A DNA stretch of 64,000 nucleotides from Patiria miniata (taxonomy: Eukaryota; Echinodermata; Asteroidea; Valvatida; Asterinidae). The stretch lies in assembly GCF_015706575.1 (NCBI RefSeq), contig NW_024037074.1, positions 26,959,334 to 27,023,333 of the forward strand. The letters are read 5' to 3'. Positions 12,501 to 26,400 of this stretch are shown here, in pieces (the first letter of the stretch is position 1; each line of letters starts with the position of its first letter). The position numbers and the translations under genes are program-made. The notes under the pieces are model-generated. The model worked only from the letters and a program-made list of their open reading frames with translations. It did not search any database and was not told the DNA's origin.

Positions 12501-15500
12501 GACTTGGAACGTTTGGAGTGAGCCTCAGAGGTAGGTACATGATGCCCCCAGTTTCGTTTTTGTGCAGTAAGTCACTTAGCAAGGGCTGTCAGCGCCAGCC
12601 GACATGGCTCTCATGTGTCGCGGTCTAAAGGTACTTTAACATCAATGGATTTTGACAAACTATAACTTGTTGCTGGCGGATGAATAGGCCAACAAGCTTA
12701 CAAATCGGAGAGGCTTCAAACTTGACACTTTTGGAGTGAGCTTCAGATGTAGGTACATGATGCCCCAGTTTCGTTTTTGCGCAGTAAGTCCCATAGCAAG
12801 GGCTGTCAGCGCCAGCCGACATGGCTCTCATGTGTCGCGGTCTAAAGGTACCTTAACATAAATGGATTTTGACTAACTATAGCTTGTTGGATAGCGGATG
12901 AATAGGCCAACATGCTAACAAATCGGCAAGGCTTCAGACTTGAAACTTTTGGAGTGAGCCCCAGACGTAGGTACATGATGCTCCCAGTTTCGTTTTGTGC
13001 AGTAAGTCCCATAGCAAGGGCTGTCAGCGCCAGACGATTGGCTCTCATGTGTCGCGGTCTAAAGGTACCTTAACATGGCTGAATTTGGCAAACTATAGCT
13101 TGTTGGATAACGGATGAATAGGCCAACATGCTAACAAATCGGCAAGGCTTCAGACTTGAAACTTTTGGAGTGAGCCCAGACGTAGGTACATGATGCTCCC
13201 AGTTTCGTTTTTGTGCAGTAAGTCCCATAGCAAGGGCTCTCAGCGCCAGCCGACATGGCTCTCATGTGTCGCGGTCTAAAGGTACCTTAACATGGCTGGA
13301 TTTTGGCAAAAACTATAGCTTGTTGGATAGCGGATGAATAGGCCACAAGCTGACAAATCAGCAAGGCTTCAGACTTGAAACTTTTGGAGTGAGCCCCAGA
13401 CGTAGGTACATGATGCCCCCAGTTCGTTTTTGTGCAGTAAGTTCCATAGCAAGGGCTGTCAGCGCCAGCCGACATGGCTCTCATGTGTCGCCGTCTAAAG
13501 GTACCTTAACAAAGATGGATTTTGACAAACTATAGCTTGTTGGATAGCGGATGAATAGGCCAACAAGCTGACAAATCGGCAGGGCTTCAGACTTGAACTT
13601 GGAGTGAGCCACAGAGTAGGTACATGATGCGACCCCAGTTTCGTTTTTGTGCAGTAAGTCCATAGCAAGGGCTGTCAGCGCCAGCCGACATGGCTCTCAT
13701 GTGTCGCGGTCTAAATGTACTTTAACATAAATGGATTTTGACAAACTATAACTTGTTGGATAGCGGATGAATAGGCCAAGAAGCTTACAAATCGGCAAGG
13801 CTTCCAACTTTACACTTTTGGAGTGAGCTTCAGAGGTAGGTACATGATGCCCCCAGTTTCGTTTTTTGTGCAGTAAGTCCCATAGCAAGGGCTGTCAGAG
13901 CCAGCCGACATGGCTCTCATATGTCGCGGTCTAAAGCTACCTTAACATAGATGGATTTTGACAAACTATAGCTTGTTGGATAGCGGATGAATAAGCCAAC
14001 AAGCTGACGAATCGGCAAGGTTCAGACTTGAAACTTTTGAAGTGAGCCCCAGACGTAGGTACATGATGCCCCCAGTTTCGTTTTTGTGCAGTAAGTCCCA
14101 TAGCAAGGGCTGTCACTGCCAAGCCGAAAAGGCTCTCATGTGTTGCGGTCTAAAGGTACCTTAACATGATGGATTTTGACAAACTATAGCTTGTTGGATA
14201 ACGGATGAATTGGCCAACAAGCTGACAAATCGGCAAGGCTTCAGACTTTAAAATTTTTGAGGGAGCCCAGACGTAGGTACATGATGACCCCAGTTTCGTT
14301 TTTGTGCAGCAGTAAGTCTCATAGCAAGGGCTGTCAGCGCCAGACGACATGGCTCTAATGTTTCGCGGTCTAAAGGTAACTTAACAACAATGGATTTTGA
14401 CAAACTATAGCTTGTTGGATAGCGGATGAATAGGCCAACAAGCAAACAAATCAGCAAGGCTTCAGACTTGGAACGTTGGAGTGAGCCTCAGAGGTAGGTA
14501 CATGATGCCCCAGTTTCGTTTTTGTGCAGTATGTCCCATAGTAAGGGCTGTCAGCGCCAGCCGACATGGCTCTCATGTGTCGCGGTCTAAAGGTACCTTA
14601 AACATAAATGGATTTTGACAAACTATAGCTTGTTGGATGACGGATGAATAGGCCAACAAGCTGACAAATCGGCAAGGCTTCAGACTTGAAACTTTTGAAG
14701 TGAGCCCCAGACGTAGGTACATGATGCCCCCAGTTTCGTTTTTGTGCAGTAAGTCCCATAGCAAGGGCTGTCACTGCAAGCCGAAAAGGCTCTCATGTGT
14801 CGCGGTCTAAAGGTACCTTAAAATGGCTGGATTTTGACAAACTATAGCTTGTTGGATAACGGTGAATTGGCCAACAAGCTGACAAATCGGCAAGGCTTCA
14901 GACTTAAAACTTTTTGAGGGAGCCCAGACGTAGGTACATGATGCCCCCAGTTTCGTTTTTGTGCAGTAAGTCCCATAGCAAGGGCTGTCAGCGCCAGACG
15001 ACATGGCTCTCATGTTTTGCGGTCTAAAGGTACCTAACAACAATGGATTTTGACAAACTATAGCTTGTTGGATAGCGGATGAATAGGCCAACAAGCTGAC
15101 AAATCAGCCAGGCTTCAGACTTGGAACTTTGGAGTGAGCCTCAGACGTAGGTACATGATGCCCCCAGTTTCGTTTTTGTGCAGTAAGTCCCATAGCAGGG
15201 CCTGTCAACGCCAGCCGACTTGGCTCTCATGTGTCGCGGTCTAAATGTACTTAACATCAATGGATTTTGACAAACTATAACTTGTTGGATAGCGGATGAA
15301 TAGGCCAAGAAGCTTACAAATCGGCAAGGCTTCCAACTTTACACTTTTGGAGTGAGCTGCAGAGGTATTTACATGATGCCCCCAGTTTCGTTTTTGTGCA
15401 GTAAGTCCCATAGCAAGGGCTGTAAGCGCCAGCCGACATGGCTCTCATATGTCGCGGTCTAAAGCTACCTTAACATAGATGGATTTTGACAAACTATAGC

Positions 15501-16320
15501 TTGTTGGATAGCGGATGAATAAGCCAACAAGCTGACAAATCAGCAAGGCTTCAGACTTGAAACTTTTGGAGTGAGCCCCAGACGTAGGTACATGATGCCC
15601 CCAGTTCCGTTTTTGTGCAGTAAGTTCCATAGCAAGGGCTGTCAGCGCCAGCCGACATGGCTCTCATGTGTCGCGTCTAAAGGTACCTTAACAAAGATGG
15701 ATTTTGATAAACTATAGCTTGTTGGATAGCGGATGAATAGGCCAACAAGCTGACAAATCGGCAGGGCTTCAGACTTGAAACTTTTGGAGTGAGCCACAGA
15801 CGTACGTACAGGATGCGACCCCAGTTTCGTTTTTGTGCAGTAAGTCCCATAGCAAGGGCTATCAGCGCCAGCCGACATGGCTCTCATGTGTCGCGGTCTA
15901 AATGTACTTAACATCAATGGATTTTGACAAACTATAACTTGTTGGATAGCGGATGAATAGGCCAAGAAGCTTACAAATCGGCAAGGCTTCCAACTTTACA
16001 CTTTTGGAGTGAGCTTCAGAGGTATTTACATGATGCCCCCAGTTTCGTTTTTGTGCAGTAAGTCCCATAGCAAGGGCTGTAAGAGCCAGCCGACATGGCT
16101 CTCATATGTCGCGGTCTAAAGCTACCTTAACATAGATGGATTTTGACAAACTATAGCTTGTTGGATAGCGGATGAATAAGCCAACAAGCTGACGAATCGG
16201 CAAGGTTTCAGACTTGAAACTTTTGAAGTGAGCCCCAGACGTAGGTACATGATGCCCCCAGTTTCGTTTTTGTGCATTAAGTCCCATAGCAAGGGCTGTC
16301 ACTGCAAGCCGAAAAGGCTC

Positions 16321-19300
16321 TCATGTGTTGCGGTCTAAAGGTACCTTAACATGGCTGGATTTTGACAAACTATAGCTTGTTGGATAACGGTTTAATTGGC
16401 CAACAAGCTGACAAATCGGCAAGGCTTCAGACTTTAAAATTTTGGAGGGAGCCCCAGACGTAGGTACATGATGACCCCAGTTTCGTTTTTGTGCAGTAAG
16501 TCTCATCGCAAGGGCTGTCAGCGCCAGACGACATGGCTCTAATGTTTTGCGGTCTAAAGGTAACTTAACAACATTGGATTTTAACAAACTATAGCTCGTT
16601 GGATAGCGGATGAATAGGCCAACAAGCAAACAAATCAGCAAGGCTTCAGACTTGGAACGTTTGGAGTGAGCCTCAGAGGTAGGTACATGGTGCCCCCAGT
16701 ATCGTTTTTGTGCAGTATGTCCCATAGTAAGGGCCTGTCAGCGCCAGCCGACATGGCTCTCATGTGTCGCGGTCTAAAGGTACCTAAACATAAATGGATT
16801 TTGACAAACTATAGCTTGTTGGATGACGGATGAATAGGCCAACAAGCTGACAAATCGGCAAGGCTTCAGACTTGAAACTTTTGAAGTGAGCCCCAGACGT
16901 AGGTACATGATGCCCCCAGTTTCGTTTTTGTGCATTAAGTCCCATAGCAAGGGCTGTCACTGCAAGCCGAAAAGGCTCTCATGTGTCGCGGTCTAAAGGT
17001 ACCTTAAAATGGCTGGATTTTGACAAACTATAGCTTGTTGGATAACGGTTGAATTGGCCAACAAGCTGACAAATCGGCAAGGCTTCAGACTTTAAAATTT
17101 TTGAGGGAGCCCCAGACGTAGGTACATGATGACCCCAGTTTCGTTTTTGTGCAGTAAGTCCCATCGCAACGGCTGTCAGCGCCAGACGACATGGCTCTAA
17201 TGTTTTGCGGTCTAAAGGTACCTTAACAACAATGGATTTTAACAAACTATAGCTCGTTGGATAGCGGATGAATAGGCCAACAAGCAAACAAATCAGCCAG
17301 GCTTCAGACTTGGAACGTTTGGAGTGAGCCTCAGAGGTAGGTACATGATGCCCCCAGTTTCGTTTTTGTGCAGTATGTCCCATAGTAAGGGCTGTCAACG
17401 CCAGCCGACTTGGCTCTCATGTGTCGCGGTCTAAATGTACTTTAACATCAATGGATTTTGACAAACTATAACTTGTTGGATAGCGGATGAATAGGCCAAG
17501 AAGCTTACAAATCGGCAAGGCTTCCAACTTTACACTTTTGGAGTGAGCTGCAGAGGTATTTACATGATGCCCCCAGTTTCGTTTTTGTGCAGTAAGTCCC
17601 ATAGCAAGGGCTGTAAGAGCCAGCCGACATGGCTCTCATATGTCGCGGTCTAAAGCTACCTTAACATAGATGGATTTTGACAAACTATAGCTTGTTGGAT
17701 AGCGGATGAATAAGCCAACAAGCTGACGAATCGGCAAGGCTTCAAACTTGACACTTTTTGAGTGAGCTTAAGAGGTATGTACATGATGCCCCTAGTTTCG
17801 TTTTTGTGCAGTATGTCCCTTAGTAAGGGCTGTCAGAGCCAGCCGACATGGCTCTCATGTGTCGCAGTCTAAAGGTACCTTAACATAAATGGATTTTGAC
17901 AAACTATGGCTTGTTGGATAGCGGATGAATAGGCCAACAAGCTGACAAATCAGCAAGGTTTCAGACTTGAAACTTTTGAAGTGAGCCCCAGACGTAGGTA
18001 CATGATGCCCCCAGTTTCGTTTTTGTGCATTAAGTCCCATAGCAAGGGCTGTCACTGCAAGCCGAAAAGGCTCTCATGTGTCGCGGTCTAAAGGTACCTT
18101 AACATGGCTGGATTTTGACAAACTATAGCTTGTTGGATAACGGTTTAATTGGCCAACAAGCTGACAAATCGGCAAGGCTTCAGACTTTAAAATTTTTGAG
18201 GGAGCCCCAGACGTAGGTACATGATGACCCCAGTTTCGTTTTTGTGCAGTAAGTCTCATCGCAAGGGCTGTCAGCGCCAGACGACATGGCTCTAATGTTT
18301 TGCGGTCTAAAGGTAACTTAACAACAATGGATTTTAACAAACTATAGCTCGTTGGATAGCGGATGAATAGGCCAACAAGCAAACAAATCAGCAAGGCTTC
18401 AGACTTGGAACGTTTGGAGTGAGCCTCAGAGGTAGGTACATGGTGCCCCCAGTATCGTTTTTGTGCAGTATGTCCCATAGTAAGGGCCTGTCAGCGCCAG
18501 CCGACATGGCTCTCATGTGTCGCGGTCTAAAGGTACCTAAACATAAATGGATTTTGACAAACTATAGCTTGTTGGATGACGGATGAATAGGCCAACAAGC
18601 TGACAAATCGGCAAGGCTTCAGACTTGAAACTTTTGAAGTGAGCCCCAGACGTAGGTACATGATGCCCCCAGTTTCGTTTTTGTGCATTAAGTCCCATAG
18701 CAAGGGCTGTCACTGCAAGCCGAAAAGGCTCTCATGTGTCGCGGTCTAAAGGTACCTTAAAATGGCTGGATTTTGACAAACTATAGCTTGTTGGATAACG
18801 GTTGAATTGGCCAACAAGCTGACAAATCGGCAAGGCTTCAGACTTTAAAATTTTTGAGGGAGCCCCAGACGTAGGTACATGATGACCCCAGTTTCGTTTT
18901 TGTGCAGTAAGTCCCATCGCAACGGCTGTCAGCGCCAGACGACATGGCTCTAATGTTTTGCGGTCTAAAGGTACCTTAACAACAATGGATTTTAACAAAC
19001 TATAGCTCGTTGGATAGCGGATGAATAGGCCAACAAGCAAACAAATCAGCCAGGCTTCAGACTTGGAACGTTTGGAGTGAGCCTCAGAGGTAGGTACATG
19101 ATGCCCCCAGTTTCGTTTTTGTGCAGTATGTCCCATAGTAAGGGCCTGTCAACGCCAGCCGACTTGGCTCTCATGTGTCGCGGTCTAAATGTACTTTAAC
19201 ATCAATGGATTTTGACAAACTATAACTTGTTGGATAGCGGATGAATAGGCCAAGAAGCTTACAAATCGGCAAGGCTTCCAACTTTACACTTTTGGAGTGA

Positions 19301-20470
19301 GCTGCAGAGGTATTTACATGATGCCCCCAGTTTCGTTTTTGTGCAGTAAGTCCCATAGCAAGGGCTGTAAGAGCCAGCCGACATGGCTCTCATATGTCGC
19401 GGTCTAAAGCTACCTTAACATAGATGGATTTTGACAAACTATAGCTTGTTGGATAGCGGATGAATAAGCCAACAAGCTGACGAATCGGCAAGGCTTCAAA
19501 CTTGACACTTTTTGAGTGAGCTTAAGAGGTATGTACATGATGCCCCTAGTTTCGTTTTTGTGCAGTATGTCCCTTAGTAAGGGCTGTCAGAGCCAGCCGA
19601 CATGGCTCTCATGTGTCGCAGTCTAAAGGTACCTTAACATAAATGGATTTTGACAAACTATGGCTTGTTGGATAGCGGATGAATAGGCCAACAAGCTGAC
19701 AAATCAGCAAGGTTTCAGACTTGAAACTTTTGAAGTGAGCCCCAGACGTAGGTACATGATGCCCCCAGTTTCGTTTTTGTGCATTAAGTCCCATAGCAAG
19801 GGCTGTCACTGCAAGCCGAAAAGGCTCTCATGTGTCGCGGTCTAAAGGTACCTTAACATGGCTGGATTTTGACAAACTATAGCTTGTTGGATAACGGTTT
19901 AATTGGCCAACAAGCTGACAAATCGGCAAGGCTTCAGACTTTAAAATTTTTGAGGGAGCCCCAGACGTAGGTACATGATGACCCCAGTTTCGTTTTTGTG
20001 CAGTAAGTCTCATCGCAAGGGCTGTCAGCGCCAGACGACATGGCTCTAATGTTTTGCGGTCTAAAGGTAACTTAACAACAATGGATTTTAACAAACTATA
20101 GCTCGTTGGATAGCGGATGAATAGGCCAACAAGCAAACAAATCAGCAAGGCTTCAGACTTGGAACGTTTGGAGTGAGCCTCAGAGGTAGGTACATGGTGC
20201 CCCCAGTTTCGTTTTTGTGCAGTATGTCCCATAGTAAGGGCCTGTCAGCGCCAGCCGACATGGCTCTCATGTGTCGCGGTCTAAAGGTACCTAAACATAA
20301 ATGGATTTTGACAAACTATAGCTTGTTGGATGACGGATGAATAGGCCAACAAGCTGACAAATCGGCAAGTCTTCAGACTTGAAACTTTTTGAGGGAGCCC
20401 CAGACGTAGGTACATGATGCCCCCAGTTTCGTTTTTGTGCAGTAAGTCCCATAGCAAGGGCTGTCAGCGC
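16321..20470. repeat. Higher-order repeat: ~1754-bp, 8-monomer block in two full copies and a partial third
   Basis: Diagnostic monomer variants return every 1753-1754 bp. They include GGATGACGGATGAAT, AACGGTTTAATTGGCC, AAGCCGAAAAGGCTC and ACGGTTGAATTGGCC. Blocks run about 16321-18073 and 18074-19827, with a third copy starting at 19828 and losing register near 20470. The blocks are nearly identical, so they look recently amplified. Related but noisier copies of the same monomer types occur between 7.3 and 9.7 kb and near 14.1-15.1 kb. Confidence 0.92.
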
Positions 20471-23400
20471 CAGCCGAAATGGCTCTCATTTGTCGCGGTC
20501 TAAAAGTACCTTAACATGGATGGATTTTGATAAACTATAGCTTGTTGGATAGCGGATGAATAGGCCAACAAGCTGACAAATCAGCAAGGCTTCAGACTTG
20601 AAACTTTTGGAGTGAGCCCCAGACGTAGGTACATGATGCCCCAGTTCCGTTTTTGTGCAGTAAGTTCCATAGCAAGGGCTGTCAGCGCCAGCCGACATGG
20701 TTCTCATGTGTCGCCGTCTAAAGGTACCTTAACAAGATGGATTTTGATAAACTATAGCTTTTGGATATCGGATGAATAGGCCAACAAGCTGACAAATCGG
20801 CAGGGCTTCAGACTTGAAACTTTCGGAGTGAGCCACAGACGTACGTACAGGATGCGACCCCAGTTTCGTTTTTGTGCAGTAAGTCCCATAGCAAGGGCTA
20901 TCAGCGCCAGCCGACATGGCTCTCATGTGTCGCGGTCTAAATGTACTTTAACATCAATGGATTTTGACAAACTATAACTTGTTGGATAGCGGATGAATAG
21001 GCCAAGAAGCTTACAAATCGGCAAGGCTTCCAACTTTACACTTTTGGAGTGAGCTTCAGAGGTATTTACATGATGCCCCCAGTTTCGTTTTTGTGCAGTA
21101 AGTCCCATAGCAAGGGCTGTCAGCGCCAGCCGACATGGCTCTCATGTGTCTGGGTCTAAAGGTACCTTAACATGGATGGATTTTGACAAACTTTAGCTCG
21201 TTGGATAGCGGATAAATAGGCCAACAAGCTGACAAATCGGCAGGGCTTCAGACTTGAAACTTATGGAGTGAGCCCCAGACGTAGGTACATGATGCCCCCA
21301 GTTTCGTTTTTGTGCAGTAAGTCCCTTAGCAAGGGCTGTCAGCGCCAGCCGACATGGCTCTCATGTGTCGCGATCTAAAGGTACTTTTACGTCAATGGAT
21401 TTTGACAAACTATAACTTGTTGCTGGCGGATGAATAGGCCAACAAGCTTACAAATCGGCGAGGCTTCAAACTTGACACTTTTGGAGTGAGCTTCAGAGGT
21501 AGGTACATGATGCCCACAGTTTCGTTTTTGTGGAGTAAGTCCCATAGCAAGGGCTGTCAGCGCCATCCGACATGGTTCTCATGTGTCGCGGTCTAAAGTT
21601 ACCGTAACATTGATAAATTTTGACAACCTATTGCTTGTTGGATAGCGGATGAATCGGCCAACAATCTTAACAATCGGCAAGGCTGCAGATTTGAAACTTT
21701 TGGAGTGAGCCCCAGACGTAGGTACATGATGCCCATAGTTTCGTTTTTGTGCAGTAAGTCCCATAGCAAGGGCTGTCAGCGCCAGCCGACATGGCTCTCA
21801 TGTGTTGCGGTCTAAAGGTACCTTAATTTGGCTGAATTATGGCAAACTATAGCTTGTTGGATAACGGATGAATAGGCCAACAAGCTGACAAATCAGCAAG
21901 GCTTCAGACTTGAAACTTTTGGAGTGAGCCCCAGACGTAGGTACATGATGCCCCCAGTTCCGTTTTTGTGTCAGTAAGTCCCATAGCAAGGGCTGTCAGC
22001 GCCAGCCGACATGGCTCTCATGTGTCGCGGTCTAAAGGTACCTTAACAACAATGGATTTTAACAAACTATAACTTGTTGGATAGCGGATGAATAGGCCAA
22101 CAAGCTAACAAATCGGCAAGGCTTCAGACTTGGAACGTTTGGAGTGAGCCTCAGAGGTAGGTACATGATGCCCCCAGTTTCGTTTTTGTGCAGTATGTCC
22201 CTTAGTAAGGGCTGTCAGAGCCAGCCGACATGGCTTTCATATGTCGCGGTCTAAAGGTACCTTAACATAATTGGATTTTGACAAACTATAGCTTGTTGGA
22301 TAGCGGATGAATAGGCCTACTAGCTGACAAATCAGCAAGGCTTCAGACTTGAAACTTTTGGAGTGAGCCCCAGACGTAGGTACATGATGCCCCCAGTTTC
22401 GTTTTTGTGCAGTAAGTCCGATAGCAAGAGCTGTCTGCGCCAGACGACATGGCTCTCATGTGTCGCGGTCTAAAGGGACCTTAACATCGATGGATTTTAA
22501 CAAACTATAGCTTGTTGGATAGCGGATGAATAGGCCAACAAGCTAACAAATCGGCAAGGCTTCAGACTTGAAACTTTTGGAGTGAGACTCAGAGGTATGT
22601 ACATGATGCTCCCAGTTTCGTTTTTGTGCAGTATGTCCCATAGCAAGGGCTGTCAGCGCCAGCCGACATGGTTCTCATGTGTCGAGGTCTAAAGGTACCT
22701 TAACATAAATGGATTTTGACAAACTATAGCTTGTTGGATAGCAGATGAATAGGCCAACATGCTAACAAATCGGCAAGGCTTCAGACTTGAAACTTTTGGA
22801 GTGAGCCCCAGACGTAGGTACATGATGCCTCCAGATTCGTTTTTGTGCAGTAAGTCCCATAGCAAGGGCTGTCAGCGCCAGCCGACATGTCTCTCATGTG
22901 TCGCGGTCTAAAGGTACCTTTACATTGATGGATTTTGACAAACTATAGCTTGTTGGATAGCGAATGAATAGGCCAACAAGCTGACGAATCGGCAAGGATT
23001 CAGACTTGAAACTTGTGGAGTGAGCCCCAGACGTAGGTACATGATGCCGCCAGGTTCGTTTTAGTGCAGTATGTCCCATAGCAAGGGCTGTCAGCGCCAG
23101 CCGACATGGCTCTCATGTGTCGCGGTCTAAAGGTACCTTAACATGGATGGATTTTGACAAACTATAGCTTGTTGGATAGCGGATGATTAGGCCAACAAGC
23201 TGACGAATCGGCAAGGCTTCAGACTTGAAACTTTTGGAGTGAGCCCCAGACGTAGGTACATGATGCCCCCAGATTCGTTTTTGTGTAGTAAGTCCCATAG
23301 CAAGGGCTGTCAGCGCCGGCCGACATGGCTCTCATGTGTCGCGGTCTAAAGGTACCTTAACATAGATGGATTTTGGCAAACTATAGCTTGTTGGATAGCG

Positions 23401-26400
23401 GATGAATAGGTCAACAAGCTGACAAATCGGCAAGGCTTCAGACTTGAAACTATTGGAGTGAGCCCCAGACGTATGTACATGATGCCCACAGATTCGTTTT
23501 TGTGCAGTAAGTCCCATAGCAAGGGCTGTCAGCGCCAGCCGACATGGCTCTCATGTGTCGCGGTCTAAAGGTACCTTAACATTGATGGATTTTGACAAAC
23601 TAGTGCTTGTTGGATAGCGGATGAATAGGTTAACAAGCTGAAAAATCGGCAAGGCTTCAGACTTGAAACTATTGGAGTGAGCCCCAGACGTATGTACATG
23701 ATGCCCACAGATTCGTTTTTGTGCAGTAAGTCCCATAGCAAGGGCTGTCAGCGCCAGCCGACATAGCTCTCATGTGTCGCGGTCTAAAGGAACCTTAACA
23801 AGGATGGAATTTGACAAACTGTAGCTTGTTGGATAGCGGATGAATAGGCCAACATGCTAACAAATCGGCAAGGCTTCAGACTTGAAACTTTTTGAGTGAG
23901 CCCCAGACGTAGGTACATGATGCCCCCAGTTTCGTTTTTGTGCAGTAAGTCCCATAGCAAGGGCTGTCAGCGCCAGCCGACATGGCTCTCATGTGTCGCG
24001 GTCTAAAGGTACCTTAAAAAAAGATGGATTTTGATAAACTATAGCGTGTTGGATAGCGGATGAATAGGCCAACAAGCTGACGAATCGGCATGGCTTCAGC
24101 CTTGAAACTTTCGGAGTGAGCCCCAGACGTATGTACATGATGCCCCAGTTTCGTTTGTATGCAGTAAGTCCCATAGCAAGGGCTATCAGCACCAGCCGAC
24201 ATGGCTCTCATGTGTCGCGGTCTAAAGGTACTTTAACATCAATGGATTTTGAAAAACTATAACTTGTTGGATAGCGGATGAATAGGCCAAGAAGCTTACA
24301 AATCGGCAAGGCTTCAAACTTTACACTTTCGGAGTGAGCTTCAGAGGTATTTACATGATGCCCCCAGTTTCGTTTTTGTGCAGTAAGTCCCATAGCAAGG
24401 GCTGTAAGCGCCAGCGGAAATGGCTCTCATGTGTCGCGGTCTAAAGTTACCGTAACATTGATATATTTTGACAAGCTATAGCTTGTTGGATAGCAGATGA
24501 ATCAGCCAACAATCTTACAAATCGGCAAGGCTTCAGATTTGAAACTTTTTGAGTGAGCCCCAGACGTAGGTACACGTTGCCCCCAGTTTCGTTTTTGTGC
24601 AGTAAGTCCCATAGCAAGGGCTGTCAGCGCCAGCCGACATGGCTCTTATGTGTCACGGTCTAAAGGTACCTTAACAGCAATCGATTTTGACAAACTATAG
24701 CTTGTTAGATAGCGGATGAAAAGGCCAACATACTAACAAATCGGCATAGTTTCAGACTTAAAACTTTTGGAGGGAGCTTCTGATGTATGCACATGATGCC
24801 CCCAGTTTCGTTTGTGTGCAGTCTGTCCCATAGCAAGGGCTGTCAGCGCCATCCGATATGGCTCTCATGTGTCGCGGTCTAAAGGTGCCTTAACATAGAT
24901 GGATATTGACAAACTATAGATTTATATATAGCGGATGAATAGGCCAACAAGCTGACAAATCAGCCAGGCTTCAGACCTGAAATTTTTTGAATGAGCTCCG
25001 ACGTAGAAACATGATGCCCCAGTTTCGTTTTTGAGGAAGTAAGTCCCATAGCAAGGGCTGTCAGCGCCAGCCGACATGGCTCTCTTGTGTCGCGGTCTAA
25101 AGGTACCTTAACATGGATGGATTTTGACAAACTATAACTTGTTGGATAGCGGATGAATAGGCCAACAAGCTGACAAATCGGCAAGGCTTCAGACCTGAAA
25201 CTTTTGGAGTGAGCCAAATACGTAGGTACATGATGCCCCCAGTTTCGTTTTTGTGCAGTAAGTCGCATAGCAAGGGCTGTCAGCACCAGCCGACATGGCT
25301 CTCATCTGTCGCGGTCTAAAGGTACCTTAACATTAATGGAATTTGAGAAACTATAGCTCGTTGGATAGCAAATGAATAGGCCAACATGCTGACTAATCGG
25401 CAAGGCTTCAGACTTTAAACTTTTGGAGTGAGCCCCAGAAGTAGGTACATAATGCCCCCAGTTTCATTTTTGTGCAGTAAGTCCCAAAGCAAGGGCTGTC
25501 AGTGCCACCGACATGGCTCTCATGTGTCGCGGTCTAAAGGTACTTTAACATTGATGGATTTTGACAAACTATAGCTTGTTGGATAGCGGATGAATAGGCC
25601 AACAAGATGACAAATCGGCAAGGCTTCAGACTTGAAACTTTTGGAGTGAGATCTAGACGTAGGTACATGATGCCCCCAGTTTCGTTTTTGTGCAGTAAGT
25701 CCCATAGCAAGGGCTGTCAGCGCCAGCCGACATGGCTCTCTTGTGTCGCTATCTAAAAGTACCTTAACATGGATGGATTTTGACAAACTATAGCTTGTTG
25801 GATAGCAGATGAATAGGCCAACAAGCTGATAATTCGGCAAGGCTTCAGACTTGAAACTTTTGGAGTGAGCTCCAGACGTAGGTACATGATGCCCCCAGTT
25901 TTGTTTTTGTGCAGTAAGTCCCATAGCAAGGGCTGTCAGTGCCAGCCGACATGGCTCTCATGTGTCGCGGTCTAAAGGTACCCTAACATGGATGGATTTT
26001 GACAAACTATAGCTTGTTGGATAGCGGATGAATAGGCCAACAAGCAGACAAATCGGCAAGGCTTGAGACTTGAAACTTTTGGAGTGAGCCCCAGACGTAG
26101 GTACATGATGCCCACAGTTTCGTTTTTGTGCAGTAACTCCTAAAGCAAGGGCTGTCAAAGCCAGCCGACATGGCTCTCATGTGTTGCGGTCTAAAGATAT
26201 CTTAACATGCATGAATTATACAAAGTATAGCTTGTTGGATAGCAGATGAATAGGCCAACATGCTGACAAATCGGCAAGTCTTCAGACTCGAAACTTTTGG
26301 AGTGAGCCCCAGACGTAGGTACATGATGCCCCCAGATTAGTTTTTGTGCAGTAAGTCCCATAGCAAGGGCTGTCAAAGCCAGCCGACATGGCTCTCATGA

